Made by a program: the position numbers and the translations under genes. This document shows, in pieces, positions 47,417 to 57,546 of a stretch of DNA of 64,000 bases. The number at the start of each line of letters is the position of its first letter. Position 1 is the first letter of the stretch. This stretch comes from Phlegmacium glaucopus (Eukaryota; Basidiomycota; Agaricomycetes; Agaricales; Cortinariaceae): positions 328,580 to 392,579 of the forward strand of contig MU130540.1 in NCBI GenBank assembly GCA_015039465.1, given 5' to 3'. The notes beneath the pieces were generated by a model. The model was not told the origin of the DNA, did not search any database, and was given only the letters and a program-made list of their open reading frames with translations.

Positions 47417-48835
47417 AGCTCACCTTTCTACATTTTGGATCAATGTTCTCAATATTTTCTCTAGATCCAACATCATGAAATCGTTGTTTGGCAAAAAGAT
47501 CTTGATATCCATGTCTGGGAGGTATTGGCTCCCAGACGGATGATAATGTATTTAGTGCTGAGGTTGGCAAGAGGGCCAGGCGAGGTGATGATGGAGAACT
47601 CAACACCGTGATATGAGAATTTGTTGGTGCTGAGATGGCGAGAGGAGCTGGGTGAGCAGGCAGGCGAATGACGAGCCTAGAAATCAATGGTTGTGAAATG
47701 GGCTCAGTTGGGGGCTGCTGAGCATTGGTGGTCTTCAGCCTGTCTTCCTTGTTTTTTGCTCGTGTAAGAGCCGCTTTTTGAGACTTGTTCTTCTTTGACT
47801 GTTGTATGTAGTGGTCAAACCGATGGTTGAGATCTTCTATAAGAGTAAAAAGGGCATCACCATCACTTTGTAAATACTTCCAGGTCAGCAGGATGGTATC
47901 CAGGGATTGATGAGCCTGTAAAAGATGAAAGTGATCAAGGATGAAATCTAAGGATGTGCCAGCCCGCAATACGTCATGTGGCAAATGGCAAGCAGCGACA
48001 TCAGTCTTTTGGGCCCAACGTGTGATGGCAAAATTATTAAGCCACTGGAGTGCATTACTACAGAGAGACTTGGTGAGAACTGGCAGGAGAGCAACAGTGG
48101 GTGTATGATCTTTTGGCAATATTGTAGTGGTAGTAGTGGTGGTTATTGTGAGAGTGAGATTCTTGTCAAACTTGACACAGCTGCTGCATGGATAGGGTTG
48201 GCCAGCTTCGAGACAGCCAACACTTGACATGGGACCAGGGTTACTCAAACATATATTGGTACTCACAACAAGGCACCTAGCTGAGGTGGGACAAGTGAGA
48301 AGCTTCACAAGGTCAGTGTCAAGTCCATCCAGATGTTTTTGGAGCTGAGGGATTGGTGCAGTGTTTGGAATATCCAAAGCTCTGGCAGCATCCAGTATGT
48401 TGGATTCCACAAATGTCCATGCCTGAGCAGCGTTCTCAAGGTCACGTCCCACATGCCCATTTTTCTGAACAAGATTGCACAGGGTGCTAGGAAGGCCAAT
48501 ATTGATGACATCTGTGATGTTTCAAACATTCATACCCATCCCAAATGCAATTGAGGCTACAATGGTTGTTGTTTGCTCGCAATTTGCAAAGAGTTCATGC
48601 GTCCAAGCATTGTATGATGGTGATGTTATTGATGTCCAGAGCCGTACATTGTCAAGTCGTGTGACGCCAGGGGGGTATTGCCTCCATCCATATAATGCAA
48701 CTCGGAAACAAAGGTCGAGGGTGTGACAATAAATGATGGCCTTGACACCACACTTGAAGGCCCATGCAATATCTGGGAATTGGCACCCAGAGAGCTTGTG
48801 TGCGAGTCCTCAAATAATCATGCGAACATTGGGGC

Positions 48836-49404
48836 TGTTACATTCCGTTATATGTTACTCCGGTCCGGCTCCGTCGGAGCTGTTTCCGGTAGTCCATACT
48901 CCGTACAGTGCCTTCCCTTATATCCCGAACTACTCTTCCTATGTTCAACTCCGAGACTTCTCCGTGTCATCCCGGTTCCTCCGTCTATACTCCAAACCCG
49001 TTATCACTTCTTCGCCACTACCACTATTCTTTGTCATCATCTTTCCCATCATCAGTCAGCATACCCGCCATGGATTATTCACCCAAGAATGCAGAACCTT
49101 TCCGGGAGCAGAACGCAGCACTTATATTTATCTTTTATATTTCGGTTGCTATTCCTTTATTTATTTAAGTACTCGAAACTTGTATGTTTTCCCTCAGTTC
49201 GAATATCAACTTTGTTTCCTCCTCTTGTTCGTCCTCTAAGTCACTGAGGTCTTCCGTCTTATTACTTCTTCTTCCGTTCCGAAATCAGGACACCTTAGGA
49301 GCTGGGCGGCACAGCACACACGCTGAGGCCAACGTCCTTTCCGTTACTGTTCCGGTTCCGTTCCGGAGTAACTCCGACGTGACTCCCTTGTTTTAAACTT
49401 AACA
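48836..49404 (+). mobile_element. 5' LTR, 569 bp
   Basis: TGTTACATTCC ... TTAAACTTAACA with TG...CA ends. The Gag ATG follows only 27 bp after it, so the primer-binding site must lie in GTATATTCGAACTGCTC, or priming is unusual. Confidence 0.95.
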
Positions 49405-49431
49405 GTATATTCGAACTGCTCACCCACTCCT

Positions 49432-50547
49432 ATGCAAACTCGTTCTAAAACTTCCAAAACACAATTACCGATACAAGAAATTATGTCCCACGAAAACACT
49501 CCCATTCCCGATGTAGTCGAAGAGGCTAGTCATATTGATGAACCTCGGAGTACTACGGACGAAGTTGAGTCTCCAACTATTCATATCAATCAACTCGTTT
49601 CCGCTTTAAATTCCCTCGGGAAATCTTCAGCCAAGTCCGATTCGGCTGGCAGACTTAGAGAGCCCGAACCCTTCACGGGTAAGGATCCTAAGAAACTAAA
49701 AGCTTTTCTTTTCCAGTGCAAGCTCTATTTCCGGAGCTCTTCCGACACATTCCGAGATGACTCCAAGCGAGTAACTTTTGCTCTGTCCTATCTCCGGGAC
49801 GTTGCTCAGGAATGGTTCGAACCTGGAATTTCCGGTCTCACCGACGAGCCTCCGTCTTGGCTTGAAGATTGGGATCTCTTCGTCAGTGAACTTCAGTCCA
49901 ACTTCGGTCCTTACGACGAGTCCGCCGACATAGAACACGAACTCACCAATCTCCGAATGAAGGACGGCCAACGTATCTCCGATTACTTAGTCCGGTTTAA
50001 CTCCTTGGCAGTCCGCTGTACTTGGGGCGAGCCTGCTCTTAGGTATAGGTTTTACGAAGGTTTACCTTCCCGAATCAAGGATGAAATCAGCAAAGGTGAT
50101 GGCAAGCCCCGGTCTTTAACCGCGATGCGTCAAAAAGCTCAAAACGCCGATGCTCGCTACTGGGAACGTATGCAAGAACGTTCTCGGGAATCCGCTCCGC
50201 AGCAACGCCAGAACCCTCCGAAGGGTCCTACCCCTTCTTCATCCTCCTCCGTACCCTCTTCTTCCAACCCTTCTTCCAGTTCCGGGAAACAGTCTCGGCC
50301 TTCGGATCAAAAATCCGTTAAGCCCACAGACTCCGGTAAGGTTTCATCTTCCACTCCTCCAAAACCTAATCTAGAAGGCAAGCTGGACTCGCGGGGTAGA
50401 CTTACCCAGCAAGAAAGGCAACGCCGGATAGATAATAAACTTTGTCTTTTCTGTGGCAAGCCAGGACATCGCGTTCCTGACTGTAACCTTGCCAAGGCAA
50501 GCTCCGCTAAAGGCCGAGCCTCTACCGTTTCCGATTCCGCTTCCTGA
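49432..50547 (+). CDS. gag: Gag with CCHC zinc knuckle
   Basis: 371 aa, intact. It has a polar N-terminus, a capsid-like domain at about residues 80-240 (REPEPFTGKDPKKLKAFLFQ ... WFEPGI), a Ser/Pro-rich linker, and a zinc knuckle CLFCGKPGHRVPDC with ligands C338, C341, H346 and C351. The ORF ends with TGA just before the N gap, so whether pol is separate or frameshifted cannot be seen. The ATG is the first after the LTR. Confidence 0.9.
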   Translation: MQTRSKTSKTQLPIQEIMSHENTPIPDVVEEASHIDEPRSTTDEVESPTIHINQLVSALNSLGKSSAKSDSAGRLREPEPFTGKDPKKLKAFLFQCKLYFRSSSDTFRDDSKRVTFALSYLRDVAQEWFEPGISGLTDEPPSWLEDWDLFVSELQSNFGPYDESADIEHELTNLRMKDGQRISDYLVRFNSLAVRCTWGEPALRYRFYEGLPSRIKDEISKGDGKPRSLTAMRQKAQNADARYWERMQERSRESAPQQRQNPPKGPTPSSSSSVPSSSNPSSSSGKQSRPSDQKSVKPTDSGKVSSSTPPKPNLEGKLDSRGRLTQQERQRRIDNKLCLFCGKPGHRVPDCNLAKASSAKGRASTVSDSAS

Positions 50548-50548
50548 C

Positions 50549-51526
50549 NNNNNNNNNNNNNNNNNNNNNNNNNNNNNNNNNNNNNNNNNNNNNNNNNNNN
50601 NNNNNNNNNNNNNNNNNNNNNNNNNNNNNNNNNNNNNNNNNNNNNNNNNNNNNNNNNNNNNNNNNNNNNNNNNNNNNNNNNNNNNNNNNNNNNNNNNNNN
50701 NNNNNNNNNNNNNNNNNNNNNNNNNNNNNNNNNNNNNNNNNNNNNNNNNNNNNNNNNNNNNNNNNNNNNNNNNNNNNNNNNNNNNNNNNNNNNNNNNNNN
50801 NNNNNNNNNNNNNNNNNNNNNNNNNNNNNNNNNNNNNNNNNNNNNNNNNNNNNNNNNNNNNNNNNNNNNNNNNNNNNNNNNNNNNNNNNNNNNNNNNNNN
50901 NNNNNNNNNNNNNNNNNNNNNNNNNNNNNNNNNNNNNNNNNNNNNNNNNNNNNNNNNNNNNNNNNNNNNNNNNNNNNNNNNNNNNNNNNNNNNNNNNNNN
51001 NNNNNNNNNNNNNNNNNNNNNNNNNNNNNNNNNNNNNNNNNNNNNNNNNNNNNNNNNNNNNNNNNNNNNNNNNNNNNNNNNNNNNNNNNNNNNNNNNNNN
51101 NNNNNNNNNNNNNNNNNNNNNNNNNNNNNNNNNNNNNNNNNNNNNNNNNNNNNNNNNNNNNNNNNNNNNNNNNNNNNNNNNNNNNNNNNNNNNNNNNNNN
51201 NNNNNNNNNNNNNNNNNNNNNNNNNNNNNNNNNNNNNNNNNNNNNNNNNNNNNNNNNNNNNNNNNNNNNNNNNNNNNNNNNNNNNNNNNNNNNNNNNNNN
51301 NNNNNNNNNNNNNNNNNNNNNNNNNNNNNNNNNNNNNNNNNNNNNNNNNNNNNNNNNNNNNNNNNNNNNNNNNNNNNNNNNNNNNNNNNNNNNNNNNNNN
51401 NNNNNNNNNNNNNNNNNNNNNNNNNNNNNNNNNNNNNNNNNNNNNNNNNNNNNNNNNNNNNNNNNNNNNNNNNNNNNNNNNNNNNNNNNNNNNNNNNNNN
51501 NNNNNNNNNNNNNNNNNNNNNNNNNN
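50549..51526. other. Assembly gap, 978 N
   Basis: The run of N replaces the protease and the N-terminal part of the reverse transcriptase. Frames that read through it are artefacts. Confidence 1.
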
Positions 51527-52740
51527 AATTTTCGGACGTCTTTTCCAAAGGCAAGGCTAACACTCTAGCGGACCATCGAGAGTATGACCTAAAAATCGAA
51601 ATCGATGAGTCTGCTAAGCCCCCTTTGGGTCCGATTTATCCCCTTTCCAAATCCGAGTTAGGAACGCTCCGAGAATTCATCAACAAGCACCTAAACATGG
51701 GTTTCATCCGCCCATCTAAGTCTCCTTTCGGAGCACCTGTCCTGTTTATCAAGAAGAAGGACGGGTCACTCCGGCTTTGCGTCAACTTCCGAAAGCTCAA
51801 TGCCATCACTCGGAAAGACAAGTATCCCTTACCCCTTGTTTCCGACTTACTTGATGCTCCGCGCAAATCCGGAATATTCACTAAAATCAATTTAAAGCAT
51901 GCCTACCATCTTGTCCGGACCGCTGCCGGAGACGAATGGAAGACTGCTTTTCGTACCCACTATGGCTCTTTCGAATGGCTCGTCATGCCGTTCGGACTTA
52001 CCAATGCCCCTGGCGGTTTTCAATGCTTCCTTAACACCATTTTTGCTGACCTTTTAGATGTGTTCGTAATCATCTATCTGGATGACATCCTCATTTTCTC
52101 CATCAACAAAAAAGATCACATCAAACATGTCTCCGAAGTCCTCCGGCGGCTCCGAGATAATAATCTTTTCGCCAATGGTAAGAAATGTGTTTTCCACTCC
52201 GATTCCGTCGAGTACCTGGGTCACATGATCGGTCCTGATGGCCTTTCTATGGATCCGGCGAAAGTCCAAGTCATTCAAGACTGGCCGGAACCTCGGAAAG
52301 TCAAAGATGTCCAATCCTTCCTTGGTTTTGCTAATTTTTACAGACGTTTCATCCACAACTATTCCGATATTGTGGTTCCGTTGACCCGTCTCACCCGGAA
52401 AAATATTCCGTGGGTTTTTGATGACAGTTGTCGCCTTGCTTTTAAGACTCTCAAGGAGGCTTTTATTTCCACTCCGGTGTTAACACACTGGAAGCCTAAC
52501 TGTCCTATCATTGTGGAAACTGACGCATCCGACTACGCTTTAGCAGCTATCCTTTCCATCCGTGATTCCGATGGAGAAATCCATCCCGTCGCGTATCGTT
52601 CTCGTACCTTTTCGGGTGCAGAATTGAATTACGACGTTCACGATAAGGAACTCCTTGCCATTTTCGAAGCTTTCAAAGCTTGGCGTCACTACCTTGAAGG
52701 TGCTAGTTTCCCAATTGATGTGGTTACTTCATATAGATAA
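51527..52740 (+). pseudogene. pol: Pol: reverse transcriptase and start of RNase H
   Basis: Open from the gap edge to TAA 52738-52740. RT motifs in order: RPSKSPFGAPVLFIKKKDG; motif A region FTKINLKHAYHLVR (about 51885-51920); LVMPFGLTNAP; YLDD in IIYLDDILIF (about 52075); and SFLGFANFYRRF. RNase H begins with VETDASDYALAAIL and YDVHDKELLAIFEAF. In motif A the catalytic Asp (normally KIDL) is Asn (AAT), so this copy should be inactive; GAT to AAT here is a CpG transition on the opposite strand. After HYLEGASFPIDVVT the sequence becomes foreign. Confidence 0.9.
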
Positions 52741-53433
52741 AAACCTGTAATAGATAAAAATTTATAGAGTTTACATATTTTATGGAGGGTCCCAAACATT
52801 TATCAGTCTTTTAACCTAAGAAAGACAGGGGGGGGAGTAAACGTTGGATCATGTCGAGTGACAGAATCTGTAACTCGTTCTTGTGAACAGAAACTCATCA
52901 CCTGAACTTTTATTTAGTCAAAGAGTCTCACCAAACTGAACAACGTTATTAACAACTTAACCACATTTTCAACAACAACACAATTTCAGTATCGTCTTCG
53001 TTCTCCCGAAGTTAACACATACGACTTAACACAATTTCAGTATCGTCTTCCGAATCTCAGAAGATCACATACGTTATACACAACTTCAACATTGTTTCAG
53101 AACCTGAACACACATGTGTTTAACATTTAGTTAGTCTTTTCAGAATCCTTAAGAACACTGACTGGGCAACCACGTTCGGTATTTAACGTTTTGGTGAATT
53201 TTTCAAACTAGTAGGAAGTTAACTAGGTTTAATAACAACAATAACACACATGATCAACTTCATTTTAAGTTTTCAGAACCTTTCCAATATGAAAGATCTT
53301 TTGGGTTGAACGTAATAATTCTAACATATTTCATAACTAACTCAATAACAAAACTCATCTCTAAAAATATTAGAACTTTTATGTGGAAAAGAGTTGTTGG
53401 AGACACGTCAATGTAGTAAAAAAAAAAAAAAAA
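52735..53433. other. Foreign AT-rich block inside pol, ending in poly(A)
   Basis: It replaces the RNase H end and the integrase N-terminus. It has a 27-bp direct repeat, ACTTAACACAATTTCAG plus flank, near 52970 and 53027, a run of eight G at about 52831, and 16 A at 53418-53433. No coding frame. Identity unknown; it might be another mirrored block, but no partner in the window proves it. Confidence 0.6.
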
Positions 53434-53503
53434 GCACTTTGCCAGATGGATGCTGATTCTGGCGTCACTTTGGAAGCCTCAGGCCTTCCACAAGTTACTT
53501 TTC

Positions 53504-54517
53504 ACAAAACAATCCATTTTCATCCCCACATACAACACCATCACTTCCGCTCAACTTGCTGAACTATTTGTCATCCACGTGTTTTCCAAGCACGGTGTTC
53601 CGTCCCATGTAACCTCCGATCGCGGTTCCGAGTTTGTATCTCACTTCTTCAGATCCCTCGGAAAAGCCCTCGACATGAAGTTGCACTTCACCTCCGGATA
53701 CCACCCGGAAGGTGACGGACAAACGGAACGCGTCAACCAAACCTTGGAACAATACATCCGCATCTACTGCAACTATCAGCAAGACAACTGGAGTTCACTT
53801 CTCCCCTTAGCGGAATTCTCCTACAACAATACTCCGAGTGCCACTACCGGTGTATCTCCGTTCTTTGCCAACAAAGGCTACGATCCGGCTATCACTATCC
53901 ATCTGGAGTACAATCTCATCTCCTCCCGTGCTCACAAGTATGTTACAGACCTTAACGAACTCCACGAGGAACTCCGAAAAGCTATCCTTACTTCCCAGGA
54001 ACAATACCAACGTTCCGCGGACAAGCGTCGGATTCCTCCTCCGGACTTCAAGGTTGGAGATCGAGCCTTTGTCAGAGCACAATTCTTCCGTACGACCAGA
54101 CCTTCAAAGAAACTCTCCGAGAAGTATCTGGGTCCATATGAGATTATAGCTCAGGCAGGTCCTTTGTCCTGGACCCTCCGTCTTCCCGACAACTTGCGTG
54201 CCGTCCATCCCATCTTCCATGTTTCCATGCTAGAGCCCTCCATTCCAAACACTATTCCGGAACGCATCCAACCTCTGCCTCCTCCGGTCGTCATTGACGG
54301 AGAACAGGAATTCGAGGTCTCCGAAATTTTGGACTCTAAATTGGACAACAGGCGGCGCGTATGCAAACTTCTGTACCTAGTCAAGTGGTCTGGCTATGAA
54401 GGTACCAATGAAGAAACTTCCTGGTTACCAGCTAATGAACTAGGACACGCGTCCGAACTTGTTGCTGATTTCCACCAGAGCTATCCGACTAAACCCGGAC
54501 CTCTTCCGCTCTTTTGA
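53504..54517 (+). pseudogene. int: Integrase core and chromodomain
   Basis: DDE integrase of a chromovirus. The core has VTSDRGSEFVSHFF (second catalytic Asp) and GYHPEGDGQTERVNQTLEQ (catalytic Glu in the usual place), then NNTPSATTGVSPFFANKG. The GPY-like motif is YLGPYEIIAQAG, and the C-terminal chromodomain is KLLYLVKWSGYEGTNEETSW, which in this group targets insertion to marked chromatin. The upstream third, with the zinc-binding domain and first catalytic Asp, is lost to the block ending at 53433. Stop TGA at 54515-54517. Confidence 0.9.
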
Positions 54518-54686
54518 TTCCTTTGCCGTCTCTTTCCTTGCTTTTTCCGTTCCTTTCCATGTCTTTTCTGTTCTACTCCTTTCCGTTATCTTACTCTTCT
54601 GTTTCACAAAACAAAGTTCAAGAAAACAATTTTTATAAACAAAACAAAAAAAAAAAATAACAAGAAAAAAATATATACAATTATTT
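54518..54686. other. 3' non-coding stretch of the retroelement
   Basis: T/C-rich, then A-rich sequence between the sense pol stop and the antisense ORF stop. It may carry convergent 3' ends. Confidence 0.5.
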
Positions 54687-55712
54687 CTACTCTATTGATT
54701 TTTCTACTTCTTCTATCCTCTCTTCCTCCGCTCCTTCCGCCCTCTCCGTCTCCGCTTCCAATCCTCCTTCCACCTCCGACTCATCCTCGTCATCCGACTC
54801 CTCTTTTTCCGTCTCCTCTTGGAACTCCGTTTCCACCCCCTTCTCCGCTTTTGTCGCATCCCTCTGTTTTATCTCCTCTTCTCTCCTTGCTTCATCCCGT
54901 CTATCCTTCTCTATTTCCCATTTCTCCCTTTCTATCTCCCGCCTCATCCGTACTTCCATCGCATACTTGATCCCCTCCTGCGTCTCCACCATCTTCCTCA
55001 ACAACCCTCCGATCATCTCCAACCCCTCTAACAGCAACTCCATCCCATCTACCTCTGGCGCTATCTCCTTCGCTTTTCCCTTGTCCTTTTTTCCGCTCCG
55101 CTCCTCCGTCCGTTCCTTCGTCTTCCGTTTCCCTCCAACCAAGCTGCAGGCGATCTTGCGTTGGTAGCAGCGCCAGCACCCTGGCCCGCTGCTCTTTTCG
55201 TAGCACACCTCGTGTGCGTCGTCACACCGGCTGCACGCCGGGTTCTTCTTTGTTTTGGTCTGATAGACCTCCTATGTGTTTTCTGTTAGTTTTATGCCAT
55301 TTCTACTTTTTGAACCACTTACTTTCTTGTTTGTTTTTCTTTTCTTCGGGGCACTTGGCCCCGGCTCCATTCTGTTTCCTTCTTCTTCTTCTTCATCGTC
55401 GTCGTCGTCAACCGCGATTGCCTCCGCCTTTCTCTTCCTCTGCTCCTCCTCCTGCTGCCTCTGTTGCAACTCTTCATTCTTCCTCTTCTCCACCTCTACT
55501 CTCCATTTCTCCGCCTCTACCCTCTGTCTCTCCGCTTCTACCCTCTGTCTCTCCTCCTCCTCCTCCTCCAGCCTCCAAGCCTCCTCAATCTCGGCTTCTT
55601 CCCGCTTCTCCTCCTGCTCCTGTTCTTTCCGTCAACGTTCCCGTGCTTCTTCAAGCCAAGCTCGTTGCGAAGCAGGAGGCAGGGAGGGGCCAGCTTTGTT
55701 GTTGGAGTTCAT
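54687..55712 (-). pseudogene. Antisense retroelement ORF: Zn(II)2Cys6 zinc cluster plus coiled coil
   Basis: ATG at 55712, exon 1 to 55323, a 51-bp GT-AG intron (GTAAGT ... ACATAG, 55322-55272), exon 2 from 55271 to the stop at 54687; 324 codons before the stop. Exon 1 is a Glu/Arg-rich coiled coil followed by poly-Asp/Glu and a basic KKRK patch. Exon 2 has CX2CX6CX8CX2CX6C (C143, C146, C153, C162, C165, C172), the exact spacing of fungal GAL4-type zinc clusters, then a Met/Leu-rich and charged coiled coil and an acidic tail. This suggests a DNA-binding regulator. TGA at 55632-55634 in exon 1 follows CGT and precedes CGG, so it fits a CGA origin. It is encoded opposite to gag-pol between integrase and 3' LTR. 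Confidence 0.75.
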
Positions 55713-55860
55713 GACATTTTGTTTTAGAGGATGGGGGTTTTGGTAGTTATCCGAAGTGAAGAATCACAATCAGTTTCCGACGGCCTTTATACCACGCCAA
55801 CCTCGCATGGACCATCACGTGGCCTCGAGGGTCTCGGCCTTGACAGGGAGGTACTGTTAC

Positions 55861-56429
55861 TGTTACATTCCGTTATACGTTACTCCGGTCCGGCTCCGTC
55901 GGAGCTGTTTCCGGTAGTCCGTACTCCGTACAGTGCCTTCCCTTATATCCCGAACTACTCTTCCTATGTTCAACTCCGAGACTTCTCCGTGTCATTCCGG
56001 TTCCTCCGTCTATACTCCAAACCCATTATCACTTCTTCGCCACTACCACTATTCTTTGTCATCATCTTTCCCATCATCAGTCAGCATACCCGCCATGGAT
56101 TATTCACCCAAGAATGCAGAACCTTTCCGGGAGCAGAACGCAGCACTTATATTTATCTTTTATATTTCGGTTGCTATTCCTTTTTTATTTAAGTACTCGA
56201 AACTTGTATGTTTTCCCTCAGTTCGAATATCAACTTTGTTTCCTCCTCTTGTTCGTCCTCTAAGTCACTGAGGTCTTCCGTCTTATTACTTCTTCTTCCG
56301 TTCCAAAATCAGGACACCTTAGGAGCTGGGCGGCACAGCACACACGCTGAGGCCAACGTCCTTTCCGCTTACTGTTCCGGTTCCGTTCCGGAGTAGCTCC
56401 GACGTGACTTCCTTGTTTTAAACTTAACA
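55861..56429 (+). mobile_element. 3' LTR, 569 bp
   Basis: Colinear with 48836-49404, about 98% identical. Preceded by GGGAGGTACTGT rather than a clear polypurine tract. Confidence 0.95.
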
Positions 56430-57223
56430 GTGGCATTCAGAGGAGAGGCGGATGCAGTGGTATCAACCAGCTTTAAAGTCAAATTTGTTACAAAGGGATC
56501 TGAAGTCATGCCCTGTGGAGAGGGTGGCAGTGACCAAGACTATTGCCGTATGAGAGGGAAGGCACTTGCGGAGAAGAGGGATTTGGCAGTACGCTTGTCT
56601 GAAATCCTTGCCCCAGGGAACAAGAAGATGCGCCTCGTCAATCCCTAGCAGGACAAGATTCTCCCTAAAAATTTCATTCTGAAGAACCTTGTCAATTTCA
56701 CTGGATACAAGGTGTTCCGCAGAGAGAAGGACTACAGACCACTGACACTCCTGGATCTCAGAAAACAAGTTTTGACCTTGGGAATTAGCTTCCTGTAGAA
56801 TTTCGGCGTTCAACAAGACTGCTTTCAGGCCAAGTTCAACCATCTCTTGTGCCTTTAGTGATGTATTAGCAAAGAAGAGCAGGATAATCCTGGTAGACAA
56901 TGTACATGTGCATTTCCAAGCTCAATCAATGGTGTGACCACCAGAGCGACAGGTTTTGCTGGGGGTTTTGGTAAACCATTTTGTCGAGTATGGTTGAGGT
57001 GCTGAAGAACCATAACAGCACCAAAAAACACTGCAGTTTTCCCCCAACCTGTTGATGCGATTAATAGTGTCGGAATTTGCTCAAGATTGTGTGCCCAACA
57101 CTCAACTTGAGAATCTCAAGGGCCATTGGGCCACTGGGGGATCCGTTGTTGGATAATCTCATGTATCATTGATTTTCCTTTGGAGCTGAGCCATGAAAAT
57201 GGGGCCGAGGTTGAGGTATTCAT

Positions 57224-57513
57224 GAGGATTGGACTTGAGAAGATTAAAACACATTATCATTGATCAACGGCACGCTTGCAATCAGCTCACGTGTTTAGTA
57301 CATGTGATCTAGAATCATAAAGCCGATTGGAATTCTGGCTCCTTTAACACCGAAGGAACCCACCCTGCCAACAGTCGTCAAATTGAACTAGACTACTTTG
57401 ATCCAGTTTAATCCTTGTCATGCACGGTTGAGTCATGACCGCTGACCATGTGAATCGAGTGACCACAGTGTCATTTGTTTCACACACCGCTATCTGAGGA
57501 GCATCACAACGCC
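57224..57513. other. Divergent intergenic region between helicase and Myb/SANT gene
   Basis: 290 bp separate two outward-facing ATGs, so it should hold both promoters. No clear TATA element is seen. Confidence 0.5.
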
Positions 57514-57546
57514 ATGCATGCCATGAATACTCGTAACAGCCCCCCT

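Larger units (their letters stand above)
48836..56429 (+). mobile_element. Ty3/gypsy chromovirus-type retrotransposon with both LTRs, 7594 bp
   Basis: Order: LTR, Gag, gap, RT/RNase H, foreign block, integrase with chromodomain, antisense ORF, LTR. LTRs of 569 bp each differ at about nine positions, mostly CpG-type. Flanks GGGGC (48831-48835) and GTGGC (56430-56434) make a likely 5-bp duplication with one change. It lies inside the RecQ-like gene, and removing it with one flank copy keeps the helicase in frame. Confidence 0.9.
47406..57223 (-). pseudogene. RecQ-like DEAH helicase, split by a retrotransposon
   Basis: ATP-dependent 3'-5' DNA helicase family. ATG at 57223. The minus-strand order is: Walker A in ASTGWGKTAVF (about 57055); DEAH in LLGIDEAHLLVPW (about 56620); motif III VTATLS (about 56490); then the 7.6-kb gypsy element (48836-56429); then IIYCHTLDLCFRVALYGWRQ (about 48700); IAFGMGMNV (about 48540); and QKNGHVGRD (about 48450), where motif VI normally reads QxxGRxGRD. 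The C-terminal tail has a Cys-rich patch and Ser/Pro-rich sequence and ends at 47406. TGA stops at 57116-57118, 56463-56465, 48810-48812 and 48522-48524 all fit CGA codons. The insertion breaks the gene between motifs III and IV. Confidence 0.75.

Noticed and set aside
50307..51568. Frames of about 370-420 codons through 50549-51526
   Set aside because: They read through a run of N and have no meaning.
52735..53433. Third mirrored block
   Set aside because: The poly(A) edge and odd composition are suggestive, but no partner repeat in the window proves the polarity, so it is only flagged.
54695..55746. Plus-strand Pro/Leu/Ser-rich frames
   Set aside because: They are shadows of the minus-strand zinc-cluster ORF, which alone has motif content, an intron and sensible codon structure.
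2403..57223. Alternative genetic code in which TGA is a sense codon
   Set aside because: TGA also serves as the final stop in intact genes (1552-2319, gag at 50547), and where a sister copy exists the codon is CGA. Mutation explains it better.
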